In this document: piece by piece, positions 1 through 9,741 of the stretch | How positions within the stretch are numbered: the first letter of the stretch is position 1 | Layout: the number at the start of each line of letters is the position of its first letter | Assembly: GCF_000224005.2 (NCBI RefSeq) | Contig: NZ_CP007031.1 | Coordinates: 3,430,001 to 3,494,000 of the forward strand | Direction of reading: 5' to 3' | Length of the DNA: 64,000 nt | DNA from: Marichromatium purpuratum 984 | GTDB lineage: Bacteria; Pseudomonadota; Gammaproteobacteria; Chromatiales; Chromatiaceae | Program-made: the position numbers and the translations under genes | The notes under the pieces: generated by a model | Told to the model about the DNA's origin: nothing | Database searches by the model: none | What the model saw: only the letters and a program-made list of their open reading frames with translations

Positions 1-262
1 GCAGCCGGCCATCGGGGGCGATGAGCTTGAACTCATAGCGCCAACCGTCGTGCTCACGCTCAAACTCCATCCCCACCACCTCGCCCGGCACCCGCGCCGA
101 GACCGCACGCAGGATCTCGCCGATCGGGCGCACCTCGCCACGCTCGAGCGCGCGCCGGGCACGATCGTGATCGGCGACATCGTCGAGTCCGTCGGCCAGA
201 GTGACGAACGAGACGCTGACGAGCAGCAGGCCGATCGGGCGCATGTGGAGGACGCTGATCAT
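1..262 (-). CDS. PepSY-domain protein, C-terminally truncated by the window edge
   Basis: The first 87 codons of a minus-strand gene run off the left edge. After a short hydrophobic leader (about residues 8-22, probably a signal peptide) the protein has the PepSY pattern: an acidic helix with 'ALERGEVRPIGEILRAV' followed by 'GMEFEREHDGWRYEFKLI' strands. PepSY proteins are small periplasmic or membrane modules, often beside cytochromes or two-component systems. It is divergent from the b561/dihaem cytochrome pair, as in many proteobacteria, so a role with that redox pair is inferred. The start at 262 was chosen because it gives a leader; no good ribosome binding site is visible there, and the Met six codons later is an alternative. 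Confidence 0.7.
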   Translation of the reverse strand, partial: MISVLHMRPIGLLLVSVSFVTLADGLDDVADHDRARRALERGEVRPIGEILRAVSARVPGEVVGMEFEREHDGWRYEFKLIAPDGRL

Positions 263-395
263 GGAGGCATGATGCCACGAACCCGGCTGACGGTTTGCTG
301 ACAACCCTCGACAGCCGAGGTTCAGCAACAGGTGGATAGGCTGGTCGCCAACATCACCAGGGCCGAGGCCCACTCACCCGAACCGGAGCACACCG

Positions 396-986
396 ATGGC
401 GACACCGACACCCGAACAATCGACCGAGACCCAGGTCTGGGACCCGCTGGTCCGTCTCTTCCACTGGTCGCTGGCCGCGGGCTTCGCCGCTGCCTACATC
501 ATCGAGGACCATCCGCTCGCGCTCCATGTGTGGATCGGCTATCTGATCCTGGCGCTGATCGCGATCCGCATGACCTGGGGCTTCGTCGGCTCGACGCACG
601 CCCGCTTCGGTGACTTCGTACGCGGCCCCCGCGCCACCCTCGACTATCTGCGCGACGCCGCCCGGCTGCGCGCACCACGCCATCTCGGCCACAACCCGGC
701 CGGCGGCGCCATGGTCGTCGCACTGCTGCTGACGGTGAGCGCCACCGGACTCAGTGGACTCGCGCTCTACGGTGCCGAGGAGTTCGCCGGCCCCCTGGCC
801 GGGCTCACCGCTGGCCTCTCGCACGACACCGCCGAGCTAATCGAGGGCGCGCACGAGTTCTTCGCCAACCTCACCCTGCTGCTGGTCCTGCTCCACGTCG
901 CCGGGGTGCTGTTCTCGAGCTTCGCCCACCAGGAGAACCTGATCGGATCGATGATCAGCGGCCGCAAGCGTATCGAGCGCCAGTGA
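396..986 (+). CDS. Cytochrome b561-type membrane cytochrome b
   Basis: This is a 196-residue membrane protein with about four hydrophobic segments. Histidines suited to bis-His haem ligation sit in 'VRLFHWSLAAG', 'ALHVWIGY' and 'VLLHVAGVL'. This is the layout of the bacterial cytochrome b561/Ni-Fe hydrogenase b-subunit family, which passes electrons between quinol and periplasmic carriers. The stop overlaps the region just before a dihaem cytochrome c gene, which is the usual partner, so the two probably form a membrane-anchored electron-transfer couple. The family is clear; the physiological electron donor and acceptor are not visible. Confidence 0.88.
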   Translation: MATPTPEQSTETQVWDPLVRLFHWSLAAGFAAAYIIEDHPLALHVWIGYLILALIAIRMTWGFVGSTHARFGDFVRGPRATLDYLRDAARLRAPRHLGHNPAGGAMVVALLLTVSATGLSGLALYGAEEFAGPLAGLTAGLSHDTAELIEGAHEFFANLTLLLVLLHVAGVLFSSFAHQENLIGSMISGRKRIERQ

Positions 987-1006
987 CAGACCGGACCCAA
1001 GGAGCC

Positions 1007-1510
1007 ATGCCAATGCCCCTGCGCATCATCCCCCGGTTCGCCCTGCTCGCGCTGACACTCACCAGTACCGCGCAGGCCGATGACGACCGTCTCGGCGCGG
1101 TCACCGACCCGACGACCCGCGCCGTCTGCGGCGACTGCCACCTGGTCTATCAGCCGGCGCTGCTGAGCGCGCGCGACTGGCGCCAGATCATGACCCCGCA
1201 GTCACTAGCCGCACACTATGGCGAGACCCTCGAACTCGACGAGACGCGACGCCTCGCCATCAGCGACTATCTGCAGGCCAACGCGACCGTCTCCGCGCGG
1301 CTCGACCCGCCGCCGACGAGCGGGCTGCCCCGCATCACCGAGACCACGGCGTTCCGCCATGAGCACGCCGAGCTGGCGCGGCTACAGCGCAACGCCGGGC
1401 AATCGCTGCCCACCCTCGGTGATTGTCTCGGCTGCCATCCACGCGCAGAATCGGGTATCTATGAGGATGACGAGGTCCACATCCCCGGGTTCGGCCACTG
1501 GCGCGATTGA
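1007..1510 (+). CDS. Dihaem cytochrome c (DHC family)
   Basis: A signal peptide (about residues 1-24, ending 'TSTAQA') precedes a periplasmic domain with two CxxCH haem-attachment motifs, 'CGDCH' near the N terminus and 'CLGCH' near the C terminus. Length and motif spacing fit the dihaem cytochrome c (DHC) family known from phototrophs such as Rhodobacter. The ATG at 1007 follows 'AAGGAGCC', a good ribosome binding site; a GTG at 983 that overlaps the preceding stop is a weaker option. It probably accepts electrons from the cytochrome b encoded just upstream. Confidence 0.87.
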   Translation: MPMPLRIIPRFALLALTLTSTAQADDDRLGAVTDPTTRAVCGDCHLVYQPALLSARDWRQIMTPQSLAAHYGETLELDETRRLAISDYLQANATVSARLDPPPTSGLPRITETTAFRHEHAELARLQRNAGQSLPTLGDCLGCHPRAESGIYEDDEVHIPGFGHWRD

Positions 1511-1627
1511 GCGCCGAGCGCCCCCCGAACGCGATATCGGCCGCGCCCAGCCGCGCGGTACAGGCGTGGACACGCTGGCCCCACGCCATGCATCGGACAA
1601 CGCCAGCACCATCACCGGAGACCTTCG

Positions 1628-2176
1628 ATGACACCACAGATCCGGATGTTCACCCTCGCCCTCGCCCTCGGCCTCGGCGCCGTGGTCAGCCTCGCTGCGC
1701 TCGCCCAACCGATGGGCGGCCCCATGCCCTTCGCCGCACTCGACGGCGACGGCAACGGCCTGATCAGCCAGCAGGAATTCGACGCCTTCCACCAAACGCG
1801 TCGCCCCGGCGGGGGCCCTGGCATGCCGGCGTTCGCCGACTTCGACCAGAACAGCGACGGCCAGCTCACCCCCGCCGAACTCACCGCCGGTCAGCAGACA
1901 CGGATGCGGCAGCGCGGCGGCATGGGTCGCGACATGCCGGACTTGGCCGACTTCGACCGCGACGGCAACGGCTGGCTCGACGAGCAGGAGTTCTACGAGG
2001 GCCGCGGCCAGCGTATCGCCGAGCGCTCGCAGCAAGGCTACATGATGCGCAACCTCGCCTCTGCACCGAGCTTCGAGGAGGTCGACAGCAACGGCGATGG
2101 TCGCGTCGACGCCGAGGAGTTCGCCGCCGCACAGGCGCAGCACCAGCGCCAGAACTGGGGTCCGTCACCCGACTGA
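1628..2176 (+). CDS. Secreted EF-hand calcium-binding protein
   Basis: The 182-residue product starts with a signal peptide (about residues 1-26, cut near 'AALAQP') and then has four EF-hand loops: 'DGDGNGLISQQE', 'DQNSDGQLTPAE', 'DRDGNGWLDEQE' and 'DSNGDGRVDAEE'. All four keep Asp at positions 1, 3 and 5 or acceptable substitutes and Glu at position 12, so they should bind calcium. The function is unknown; such proteins are common in the periplasm of Chromatiaceae and relatives. It lies 117 bases behind the dihaem cytochrome gene and may be cotranscribed with it. Confidence 0.85.
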   Translation: MTPQIRMFTLALALGLGAVVSLAALAQPMGGPMPFAALDGDGNGLISQQEFDAFHQTRRPGGGPGMPAFADFDQNSDGQLTPAELTAGQQTRMRQRGGMGRDMPDLADFDRDGNGWLDEQEFYEGRGQRIAERSQQGYMMRNLASAPSFEEVDSNGDGRVDAEEFAAAQAQHQRQNWGPSPD

Positions 2177-2749
2177 GTCCGCCTCATCCACCCGGGGCGT
2201 CGCCGAACAGTGGCCAGACACGCCATGGACGGCGCCCCATCTCGGCCCGTCTCAACAGAGGCTCGCCATCGCACCACGATTCTGTCGCATACTGCCGGCT
2301 TGCCATGAATGCAACCGAGTGATGCTCGGACTCGCTCATCCATTCGAGCGGTGCACCGCACACCGGGAGGCGCCGATCACGGCCCTGGTCATCGTCCTCG
2401 CCCCGGTCTATCACTGGCTCTACCCGTACACCACGTGACCCAAACCAGCTGGTCCGCGCGCTGGCGATCAGCATCGCGCACCGCGTCAACCGGAGGAGCG
2501 ACGGCCATATCGAGCGCCCGGGCATCGCCAGGGACGAAAGACCGGCCGGTGGGCGACCACACCCGGTCGCGGTCGGCGAGTCCCACCCTCCGCGCCGGTC
2601 CGGGAGACCCTGGCGTCCGCTCCCCGGCTGATGCATGCTTGCCCGACGGGGCGAGCGACGCGGAGCCGTGCCCCAGCCCCGGACCGGCGCAGGGCGATCA
2701 CCGCCAGCCATCACCGCCAGCCGCACAACACCTGAGGAGAGAGCTGACG
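2177..2749. other. 573-base stretch without a convincing gene
   Basis: Several ORFs cross this stretch, including an in-frame 5' extension of the CheB-CheR gene, but none has a convincing start, ribosome binding site, domain or coherent composition. It presumably holds the promoter of the downstream chemotaxis hybrid. The only structure I see is a short direct duplication near the 3' end. Confidence 0.5.
2697..2722. repeat. Tandem duplication of a 13-base unit
   Basis: ATCACCGCCAGCC occurs twice head to tail, 27 bases before the start of the CheB-CheR gene. It is too short to call anything but a small local duplication. Confidence 0.6.
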
Positions 2750-5683
2750 ATGTCCAGCGTGTCAGAGACGACCCAAGACACCACCGGCCCACGAGGCGCT
2801 GACGGATACGACGGCTATGTGGTGGCCATCGGCGCCTCGGCCGGTGGGCTCGACGCGCTGGAGCGCTTCTTCCAGTGTCTGCCCTCGGACTCGGGCGCGG
2901 CCTATGTGGTGATCCAGCATCTCTCGCCCGATCACAAGAGCATGATGGGCAACCTGCTCGCCCGTCACACCGAGATGCCCGTGGTGACCGTCACCGACGC
3001 CATGCGTCTCGAGCCCAATCGCGTCCACCTGATCCCGCCGGCGAACATGATGACGGTGCGCGGCGACGCGCTGCGTCTCAGCCCCAAGAACCCGCGTGGC
3101 CTGACGCTGCCGATCGACCTCTTCTTCACCTCGCTGGCCAAGGAGTTCGGCAAGCACGCCATCGGCGTGGTGCTCTCGGGCACCGGCTCCGACGGCACCC
3201 GTGGCGCGGTGGCGATCAACGACGCCGGCGGCATGCTGCTGGCCCAGGACCCGGAGTCGGCCAAGTTCGACGGCATGCCGCGCAGCGTCATCGCCACCGG
3301 TCTGGTCGATGCCACGCTGTCGCCGGACGACCTCGGCCCCAGGCTGATCGAATTCATCACGCAGGCGCCACAGATCAAGACCGAGAACCCTCCCCAGGAC
3401 CCGACCTTCGACAAGGAGGACGCCCTTGAGGAGGCGATGCATCTCCTCAAGCACCAGGGCGGGATCAACTTCCGCGACTACAAGCCGGCCACGGTAATGC
3501 GCCGCATCGAGCGACGCATGCAGGTGCGCCACACCCCCGACCTGCACAGCTATGTACGCCTGCTCGACAGCGACCGCGGCGAACTGGCGGTGCTGCGCCG
3601 CGAGCTGCTGATCCCGGTGACCAGCTTCTTTCGCGATCCCGACACCTTCGAGATCCTCGACCAGACGGTGATCCGCTCGATCGTCAGCGAGCGCGGCGAG
3701 AACCAGCCGATCCGGGTCTGGGTGCCCGGCGTCTCCACCGGCGAGGAGGCCTATACCCTGGCGATCCTGTTCGCCGAGGCCTTCGAGCGCGAGCGCCACT
3801 GGCCAAGCTTCAAGCTGTTCGCCACCGACGTCGAGCAACAGAACGTCGAGATCGGCGGCGCCGGGGTGTTCTCCGAGGCGATCGCCGCCGAGATCTCGCC
3901 CGAGCGACTCGAGCGCTTCTTCTACAAGCGCGGCAACCACTTCGTGGTCAAGAACGAGATCCGCCAGAACATCGTCTTCGCGCGTCACAACCTGCTCGAG
4001 GACCCGCCCTTCACCCGCATGGACCTGGTCACCTGTCGCAACCTGCTGATCTACTTCCGCACCCAGGCCCAGGAGCGGGCGCTGCGGCGCATCCAGTACG
4101 CACTCTCCCCCGGCGGTTATCTGCTGCTCGGACCGAGCGAAACCCTGGCCGATCTGCACACCGACTTCACTGCGGTCAACTCGCGCCACAAGATCTATCG
4201 CGTGCTGCGCCACGTCTCGCTACCGCTCGACACCGCCACCCCATCGCGCCCGCCAGCCAGCGCCGCCGAATCACGTCATTACAGCCAGCGCAGCCGCCAT
4301 CAATCGACCGACGCCGCGGCCATCGACGCCGGCCAGTCGATCCTGTTGCGCGACTACGCCCCCACCACCCTGCTGCTCAACGCCCACGGCGAGCTGCTGC
4401 ACGTCTTCGGCGAGGCAGCGCGCTATCTGCGTATCGGCGAGGGCAGCGCCACGCTCGACATCGCCAAGCTGCTACCCCAACCGCTGGTACCGGTGGCCCA
4501 GGCGCTGCTCTACAAGTGCGCGCGCAGCGGCACGGCGATGCGCTCGGACCAGCTCGGCATCGAGCTGCCCTCGGGCGAGCACGAGCGCTTGCGCATGGCG
4601 GTCAGGCCCTATGACGCGCCCCAGTCCGAGCGCCATCTGCTGCTCTCGTTCGAGTCCGAGCCGCAGGAGGTCATCCCGCGCCAGGGGATGGAGACGCTCG
4701 ATCTCGACGACGAGACCGCGCAACGGGTCGAGAATCTGGAGCGCGAGCTGGCGGCCACCCGCGAGAGCCTGCAGGCGACCATCGAGGAGCTGGAGACGGC
4801 CAACGAGGAGTTACAGGCGACCAACGAGGAGCTGATGGCCTCCAACGAAGAGCTACAAAGCTCCAACGAGGAGCTGCAGTCGGTCAATGAGGAACTCTAC
4901 ACGGTCAACGCCGAGAACCAGGAGAAGATCGAGATCCTCAACCGACTCAACGCCGACCTCGACGGCATGGCCAAGGCCGCGGCCATCGCCACGGTGTTCG
5001 TCGACGCCGAGCTGCGCCTGACCCGCTTCACCCCCGAGGCGACCACCCTGTTCAAGATCCGCAACGGCGACCTCGGGCGTCCGATCGACGACTTCACCAA
5101 CCTGTTGCAATACCCGGACTTCATCGACGAGCTGCGCCGCACCATCGCCAGCGGCGAGATGCTGCAGCGCGAGATCGCTGCGGCCAATAGCCGTATCTAT
5201 CTGGCCCGGGTGCTGCCCTACGCGGTGCGCGCGGGCGAGGCGCGCGGGGCGGTCGCGACCTTCGTCGACATCACCAGCCTGCACGACATCGAGCGACTGC
5301 AGGCGGTGCTCGACTCACTCCCCGAGCAGATCGCGGTCCTCGACCCCCAGGGCATCGTCACCCAGATCAATCGGAGCTGGCGCGAGGCGGCGCGGCACGC
5401 CGGCGACCCGTCGCTCAGCGACACCGGTCCCGGTGCCGGTTACGAGCGCGCACTGCAACTGCTCGGACCGGATGGCGAGCACCCGTGCGGGCGTGAACTG
5501 CGCGCGGGGATCCGCGCGGTGCTCGAGGGACATTCGCCCGCGGTGGTGGTCGACTTCGCCACCACCGACGAACCGCCAACACGGCTCGCCATCCATGTCT
5601 CGCCGATCCAGCACCATGACGGCGGTGCCGTCCTCGCCCGGCTCGACGCCAGTGAGTGGCACCCGCACGAGGCCGAGGACTGA
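2750..5683 (+). CDS. CheB-CheR-PAS hybrid chemotaxis protein
   Basis: This 977-residue protein joins a CheB-type methylesterase domain to a CheR-type methyltransferase. The CheB part (about residues 20-200) keeps the catalytic triad: Ser30 in 'IGASAGG', His57 in 'IQHLSPDH' and Asp148 in 'GTGSDGT'. The CheR part (about 215-490) has 'VTSFFRDP' and the SAM-binding '[15 protein letters not shown]'. A long heptad coiled coil rich in 'NEELQ' (about 660-735) and PAS-like segments follow. The fusion class is well known and is thought to modify receptors or act as a signalling hub. No receiver domain is present. The start at 2750 follows 'GAGGAGAGAGCTGACG'. Three chemoreceptor genes lie 32-39 kb downstream. 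Confidence 0.9.
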   Translation: MSSVSETTQDTTGPRGADGYDGYVVAIGASAGGLDALERFFQCLPSDSGAAYVVIQHLSPDHKSMMGNLLARHTEMPVVTVTDAMRLEPNRVHLIPPANMMTVRGDALRLSPKNPRGLTLPIDLFFTSLAKEFGKHAIGVVLSGTGSDGTRGAVAINDAGGMLLAQDPESAKFDGMPRSVIATGLVDATLSPDDLGPRLIEFITQAPQIKTENPPQDPTFDKEDALEEAMHLLKHQGGINFRDYKPATVMRRIERRMQVRHTPDLHSYVRLLDSDRGELAVLRRELLIPVTSFFRDPDTFEILDQTVIRSIVSERGENQPIRVWVPGVSTGEEAYTLAILFAEAFERERHWPSFKLFATDVEQQNVEIGGAGVFSEAIAAEISPERLERFFYKRGNHFVVKNEIRQNIVFARHNLLEDPPFTRMDLVTCRNLLIYFRTQAQERALRRIQYALSPGGYLLLGPSETLADLHTDFTAVNSRHKIYRVLRHVSLPLDTATPSRPPASAAESRHYSQRSRHQSTDAAAIDAGQSILLRDYAPTTLLLNAHGELLHVFGEAARYLRIGEGSATLDIAKLLPQPLVPVAQALLYKCARSGTAMRSDQLGIELPSGEHERLRMAVRPYDAPQSERHLLLSFESEPQEVIPRQGMETLDLDDETAQRVENLERELAATRESLQATIEELETANEELQATNEELMASNEELQSSNEELQSVNEELYTVNAENQEKIEILNRLNADLDGMAKAAAIATVFVDAELRLTRFTPEATTLFKIRNGDLGRPIDDFTNLLQYPDFIDELRRTIASGEMLQREIAAANSRIYLARVLPYAVRAGEARGAVATFVDITSLHDIERLQAVLDSLPEQIAVLDPQGIVTQINRSWREAARHAGDPSLSDTGPGAGYERALQLLGPDGEHPCGRELRAGIRAVLEGHSPAVVVDFATTDEPPTRLAIHVSPIQHHDGGAVLARLDASEWHPHEAED

Positions 5684-5698
5684 ACCGGCGAGCGCGGC

Positions 5699-6724
5699 TC
5701 AGTCGAGCGCCTCGAGCAGTTCGCGCACCAGGCCCGGGCCACGATAGATCAGCCCGGTGTAGACCTGCGCCAGATCGGCGCCGGCGGCGAACTTGGCGCG
5801 CACACTGGGCACGTCACGCACCCCGCCGACCCCGATCAACGTCGGTTCCGGCCCCAACGCCTCGCGCACCGTCGCCAGCAGCGCGGTGCTGCGTGCCTGC
5901 AACGGTCGGCCCGAGAGCCCGCCGGCCATGCCCTCGGTGCGGCTGCGCAGCCCCTCGCGGGCGATGGTGGTGTTGGTCAGGATCAACCCCGCGCAACCGG
6001 CCTCGAGCGCGGCGCGCGCGCAGTCGATGGCATCCCCGTCGGCGAGATCGGGCGCAAGCTTGACCAACAGCGGCCGGGGCCGCGCGAGACGCTGGTTGGG
6101 CTCCTGGATGGTCTCGACGATGCGCTTGACCTCGTCGACGCGCTGCAGGTCGCGCAGCCCTGGGGTGTTCGGGCTGGAGATATTGACCACCACATAGTCG
6201 GCCAGCTCGCCGAGGCGCTCGAAGCTGTAGCGATAGTCCTCAGCGGCGCGCTCGGCCGGGGTCACCTTGGACTTGCCGATATTGACCCCGAGCGGCACCT
6301 GCAGCAGGTCGCGCTCGCGCAACCGTCGCAGCCGTCGCGCCACCCGGTCGGCACCGGCGTTGTTGAAGCCCATGCGGTTGATGATCGCCTCGTCCTCGGG
6401 CAACCGGAACAGCCGCGGACGCGGGTTGCCCGGCTGGGCCTGCGCGGTCACCGTGCCGACCTCGATGAAGCCGAAGCCGAGCGCCTGCCAGGCCGGGATC
6501 GCCTCGGCGTCCTTGTCCAGCCCGGCGGCCAGACCGAAGGGGTTGGGGAAGCGCAGCCCCATCGCCTCGCGCGGATGGGCATGGGCCGGATCACCGGCGA
6601 CCAGCCGACCATCGAAACGCTCCGACCAGCGCGCCAGCGCCGCCAGGGTCATGCGGTGTGCGCGTTCCGGGTCGAAGCGGAACACCAGCGGGCGCAGTGA
6701 GTGCCACAACAGATTCAGATCCAT
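5699..6724 (-). CDS. pyrD: Dihydroorotate dehydrogenase (quinone), class 2
   Basis: This is the enzyme of de novo pyrimidine synthesis that oxidises dihydroorotate to orotate with quinone as acceptor. The 341-residue length is typical of the membrane-associated class 2 enzyme. An N-terminal amphipathic helix ('LLWHSLRPLVFRFDPE') is followed by an FMN TIM barrel with 'GLAAGLDKDAEAIPAW', 'NRMGFNN' and the catalytic serine loop 'VVNISSPNTPGLRDLQ'. It converges with the CheB-CheR gene at a gap of 15 bases, so the two transcripts probably share little terminator space. Confidence 0.96.
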   Translation of the reverse strand: MDLNLLWHSLRPLVFRFDPERAHRMTLAALARWSERFDGRLVAGDPAHAHPREAMGLRFPNPFGLAAGLDKDAEAIPAWQALGFGFIEVGTVTAQAQPGNPRPRLFRLPEDEAIINRMGFNNAGADRVARRLRRLRERDLLQVPLGVNIGKSKVTPAERAAEDYRYSFERLGELADYVVVNISSPNTPGLRDLQRVDEVKRIVETIQEPNQRLARPRPLLVKLAPDLADGDAIDCARAALEAGCAGLILTNTTIAREGLRSRTEGMAGGLSGRPLQARSTALLATVREALGPEPTLIGVGGVRDVPSVRAKFAAGADLAQVYTGLIYRGPGLVRELLEALD

Positions 6725-6859
6725 GCCGCCACCTGGCGCGGATTGGCGCTCATCGTCATCGATTCACCTCGTCAATTCAGGGGGTCTGGGGACGACCGGT
6801 CCACTCCGACCGGACGCCCGGGACGCGAAGGGGCGCGCCACCTCCGGGTGACGCACGCA

Positions 6860-7720
6860 TCAGCCGCGCCGCTCGCGACGCAGACTGTACAGATTGCCGG
6901 CGAGGATCAGCACGCCGCCGCCCAGCACCCAGGGGTCGAGCCCCTCGCCATAGCACAGCGCGCCGACCAGGGCGATCAGCGGCAGGCGCAGGAAGTCCAT
7001 CGGCAGCACCAGGGTGGCATCGGCGTGACGGAAGGCATTGGCCACGCCGAGATGGGCGCTGATGCCGGTCACCGCCGCCACCAGCAGCCAAGGCAACTCG
7101 CCCCAACCGATCGGCTGCCACACCCAAAGCGCCACGGGCAGACCGAGGAGCAGCTGGATCGCCAGCATCCAGAACAGGATGGTGAAGACCGAGTCGTGTC
7201 GGGTCAGTCCCTTGGTGGCGACCATGGTCACGGCGAAACCGAGTGCGGCGAACAGCCCCAGCACCAGCCCCGCATCGAACGGCTGCAACCCCGGTCGGGT
7301 GATCAGCAGCACACCGACCAAGCCGGCGACCAGCGCCACCAAGCGGCCATGCCCGAGCCGCTCGCCGAGGAAGACCAGCGCCAGCAGCGCGGCCCACACC
7401 GGGGTGGTGAACTCGAGCGCGAACACCAGCGCCAGCGGCAACAGCCCGATCGCGCCGATCCAGCAGAGCTGGCCGCCATAGTGAAACAGGTTGCGCAACA
7501 GGTGCAATCGCCAGCGCCGGGTACGCATGAACCCCGGCGCCAGCATCCCGCCCAGCGCGAGCAGCAACGGCAGGCCGAGCAGGGTGCGCAGGAACAGGAA
7601 TTGCGCCGGGGACATCGCCGCGAGCGACTCACGCGCCGAGACCGCGAGCGCGGCGAAGGACACCAGCGCCAGCCCCATCCAGCCGGCGGCGCGCGCCAGC
7701 CCGTCGTTGCCGCTTGCCAC
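6860..7720 (-). CDS. EamA/DMT-family membrane transporter
   Basis: About ten hydrophobic segments in two homologous halves, with '[21 protein letters not shown]' closing the first half, are typical of drug/metabolite exporters of the EamA family. The substrate cannot be told. I chose the GTG at 7720 because it is preceded by 'GGGAGGATCCCTGTCC', a good ribosome binding site; an ATG at 7753 in the same frame would add eleven residues but has no such site. It lies in front of pyrD on the same strand with 135 bases between them. Confidence 0.82.
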   Translation of the reverse strand: MASGNDGLARAAGWMGLALVSFAALAVSARESLAAMSPAQFLFLRTLLGLPLLLALGGMLAPGFMRTRRWRLHLLRNLFHYGGQLCWIGAIGLLPLALVFALEFTTPVWAALLALVFLGERLGHGRLVALVAGLVGVLLITRPGLQPFDAGLVLGLFAALGFAVTMVATKGLTRHDSVFTILFWMLAIQLLLGLPVALWVWQPIGWGELPWLLVAAVTGISAHLGVANAFRHADATLVLPMDFLRLPLIALVGALCYGEGLDPWVLGGGVLILAGNLYSLRRERRG

Positions 7721-7856
7721 GGACAGGGATCCTCCCGCAAAACACTCGATCATACCCGATCGGCGTGGATCGTTGGTCAGCCGCACACGCCCCGCGCGAT
7801 CCCGGTGTTATAGTCAGCCCACCCCCACGCGACGCCGTTTCAGGAGGACGAAACAC

Positions 7857-8444
7857 ATGGCCGAGAAGAAGATCCTGATGTTGGTCGGAGACTATGTCGA
7901 AGACTACGAGGCGATGGTCCCCTTCCAGATGCTGCAGCTGCTCGGGCACAGCGTCCATGCCGTCTGCCCGGACAAGGCCGCCGGCGACAAGGTCCGCACC
8001 GCAGTCCACGACTTCGAGGGCGACCAGACCTATAGCGAGAAGCTCGGCCACAACTTCGCCATCACCGCCGACTTCGACAAGATCGACCCCAGCCGCTACG
8101 ACGCCCTGGTCATCCCCGGCGGACGCGCCCCCGAATACCTGCGCCTCGACCTGCGCGTCATCGAGCTGGTGCGTCACTTCGCCGCCGGCGACAAGCCGAT
8201 CGCCGCGATCTGTCACGGCCAGCAGATCCTCGCCGCCGCCGGGGTCCTCGAGGGCAAGCAGTGCACCGCCTACCCCGCCGTGCGCCCCGAACTCGAACGC
8301 GCCGGGGGCAGCTGGTGCGAGGTCAACGACACCCTCAGCAACGCCTATGTCGACGGTCAGCTGGTCACCGCCCCGGCCTGGCCCGCGCACCCCGAGTGGA
8401 TACGGCGCTTCGCCGAACTGCTGGGCACCCGGATCGAGACCTGA
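7857..8444 (+). CDS. DJ-1/PfpI-family protein
   Basis: This 195-residue protein has the DJ-1/PfpI fold: '[13 protein letters not shown]' with the acidic residue that activates the nucleophile (Glu15), and the nucleophile elbow '[11 protein letters not shown]' with Cys119-His120. Family members are glyoxalases, deglycases, proteases or chaperones, and sequence alone does not separate these. The ATG at 7857 follows 'CAGGAGGACGAAACAC'. The next gene downstream is an OsmC-type protein, so the pair may form a small stress-defence unit. Confidence 0.9.
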   Translation: MAEKKILMLVGDYVEDYEAMVPFQMLQLLGHSVHAVCPDKAAGDKVRTAVHDFEGDQTYSEKLGHNFAITADFDKIDPSRYDALVIPGGRAPEYLRLDLRVIELVRHFAAGDKPIAAICHGQQILAAAGVLEGKQCTAYPAVRPELERAGGSWCEVNDTLSNAYVDGQLVTAPAWPAHPEWIRRFAELLGTRIET

Positions 8445-8591
8445 GCGGGCCCTCGGCCCCGACGACACACCGCCACGCGGCGCGGTCCGGATCACGGCTC
8501 GGGCCAGCCATGCGCCCGGACGGCGGACCCACGGATTGCAACCAGACCGCGTCGCCCGAGCGACGCCACACATCGCACCACAGGAGCCACC

Positions 8592-9053
8592 ATGTCCGAG
8601 GAAGGCCGTTTCAGCATCGCGCTCGAGCAGCGCGAGGGATATCAGGTCAATGTCGCCTTCGACTGGCCGCAGACCCCCGACCTGCTGCTCGACGGCGAGC
8701 CACCGCTGGGCGAGTGCCGCGGGCCCAACGCCTCGCGCCTGCTCGCCGCCGCCACCGCCGACTGTCTCGGCGCCAGCCTGCTGTTCTGTCTGTTCAAGGA
8801 CGATCCGCCCGCCGGCTGCCTGCGCGCCGAGGCCAGCTGCGTGATGACCCGCAACGCGCAGAAGCGCCTGCGTATCGGCCAGCTCGAGGTACGTCTGATC
8901 GTCACCGAGGCGGTCACCCAGTCACCGCGCTTCGGCCGCTGCAAGGACCTGTTCGAGGAGTTCTGCGTGGTCTCGGCGAGTATCCGCCAGGGCATCCCGC
9001 TGGTGGTCACCGTCGAGGACGAGGCCGGCGAGGTCTACTACCGCTCCGAGTGA
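8592..9053 (+). CDS. OsmC-family protein
   Basis: This 153-residue protein matches the OsmC/Ohr fold: a strand-rich N-terminal half, a central helix 'ASRLLAAATADCLGASLLFCL' carrying the first cysteines, and the C-terminal signature 'EEFCVVSASIRQGIPL' with the second conserved cysteine. OsmC/Ohr proteins reduce organic peroxides, but many divergent members have unknown function. It has four cysteines in the first two thirds and one in the signature. Only 16 bases separate it from the SLOG gene, so it may be the first gene of that operon. Confidence 0.82.
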   Translation: MSEEGRFSIALEQREGYQVNVAFDWPQTPDLLLDGEPPLGECRGPNASRLLAAATADCLGASLLFCLFKDDPPAGCLRAEASCVMTRNAQKRLRIGQLEVRLIVTEAVTQSPRFGRCKDLFEEFCVVSASIRQGIPLVVTVEDEAGEVYYRSE

Positions 9054-9069
9054 GCAGGCCCCGATCGCG

Positions 9070-9741
9070 ATGACCCGCACCGCCCCCGGCCCGCTGCGGC
9101 TCGAACCCCCAGGCTCCGAGGACCTCGACGCGATGCTCGCGGCGCTGGGGTTCGATCGACCGCGCCCGGTGCTCACCCTGATCGGCGGCGCGGCGCGGCT
9201 CGACCCCGCGCTCGCCGAGCCGCTCGGCGCGCTGCTGCGCGCACTCGTGCCCCGGCTCGACGCGCTCGGCACCAGGGTCATCGACGGCGGTACCGACTGC
9301 GGGGTGATGGCGCAGATGGGCCGGGCCCGGGCCGCCTGCCACGCCCGCTTTCCGCTGCTCGGGGTGGCGCCGCGCGCCACCGTCGCGCCGCACGGCACCA
9401 CCCGCGCCGAGCCCAACCACAGCCACCTGATCCTCACCCCGGGGGCGCACTGGGGCGACGAATCGCCGTGGATCCGCCGGATCTCGGCGCTGCTCGCCGG
9501 GCCCCGACCGCGGCTCACCCTCGCCGTCGGCGGCGGCGAGATCACCCGGCTCGACCTCGAACTCGCCCTCGCCGAACCCGCCCCACTCCTGCTGCTCGCC
9601 GGCAGCGGCGGCAGCACAGAGGCGCTGCTCGCACGCTGGCACCGGGGCGGGCTCGAACACCGCGCCGCGATCGAGGCGCTCGACCTCGCCGCGCCCGCCA
9701 CGACCCTCGCCGCGCGGATCGCGGCACGGCTGGCGGCATGA
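9070..9741 (+). CDS. TRPM-type SLOG (LSDAT) nucleotide-binding protein
   Basis: The 223-residue protein has the features of the prokaryotic relatives of the TRPM channel N-terminal domain (LSDAT, SLOG superfamily). These are a glycine-rich first loop 'LTLIGGAARL' (residues 36-44), a second loop 'VIDGGTDCGVMAQMGRA' (70-86), the block 'AEPNHSHLILT' (113-123) and 'HWGDESPWI' (127-135), and two more Rossmann-type glycine loops 'AVGGGEIT' and 'LAGSGGSTEAL'. SLOG domains are thought to bind nucleotide-derived signals. The stop overlaps the next start as ATGA, so it should be translated together with the RyR-domain protein. The ligand is unknown. Confidence 0.78.
   Translation: MTRTAPGPLRLEPPGSEDLDAMLAALGFDRPRPVLTLIGGAARLDPALAEPLGALLRALVPRLDALGTRVIDGGTDCGVMAQMGRARAACHARFPLLGVAPRATVAPHGTTRAEPNHSHLILTPGAHWGDESPWIRRISALLAGPRPRLTLAVGGGEITRLDLELALAEPAPLLLLAGSGGSTEALLARWHRGGLEHRAAIEALDLAAPATTLAARIAARLAA

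Noticed and set aside
2184..2792. Possible minus-strand gene in the gap before the CheB-CheR gene
   Set aside because: No ribosome binding site, no conserved motif, and it runs into the start of the real gene on the other strand.
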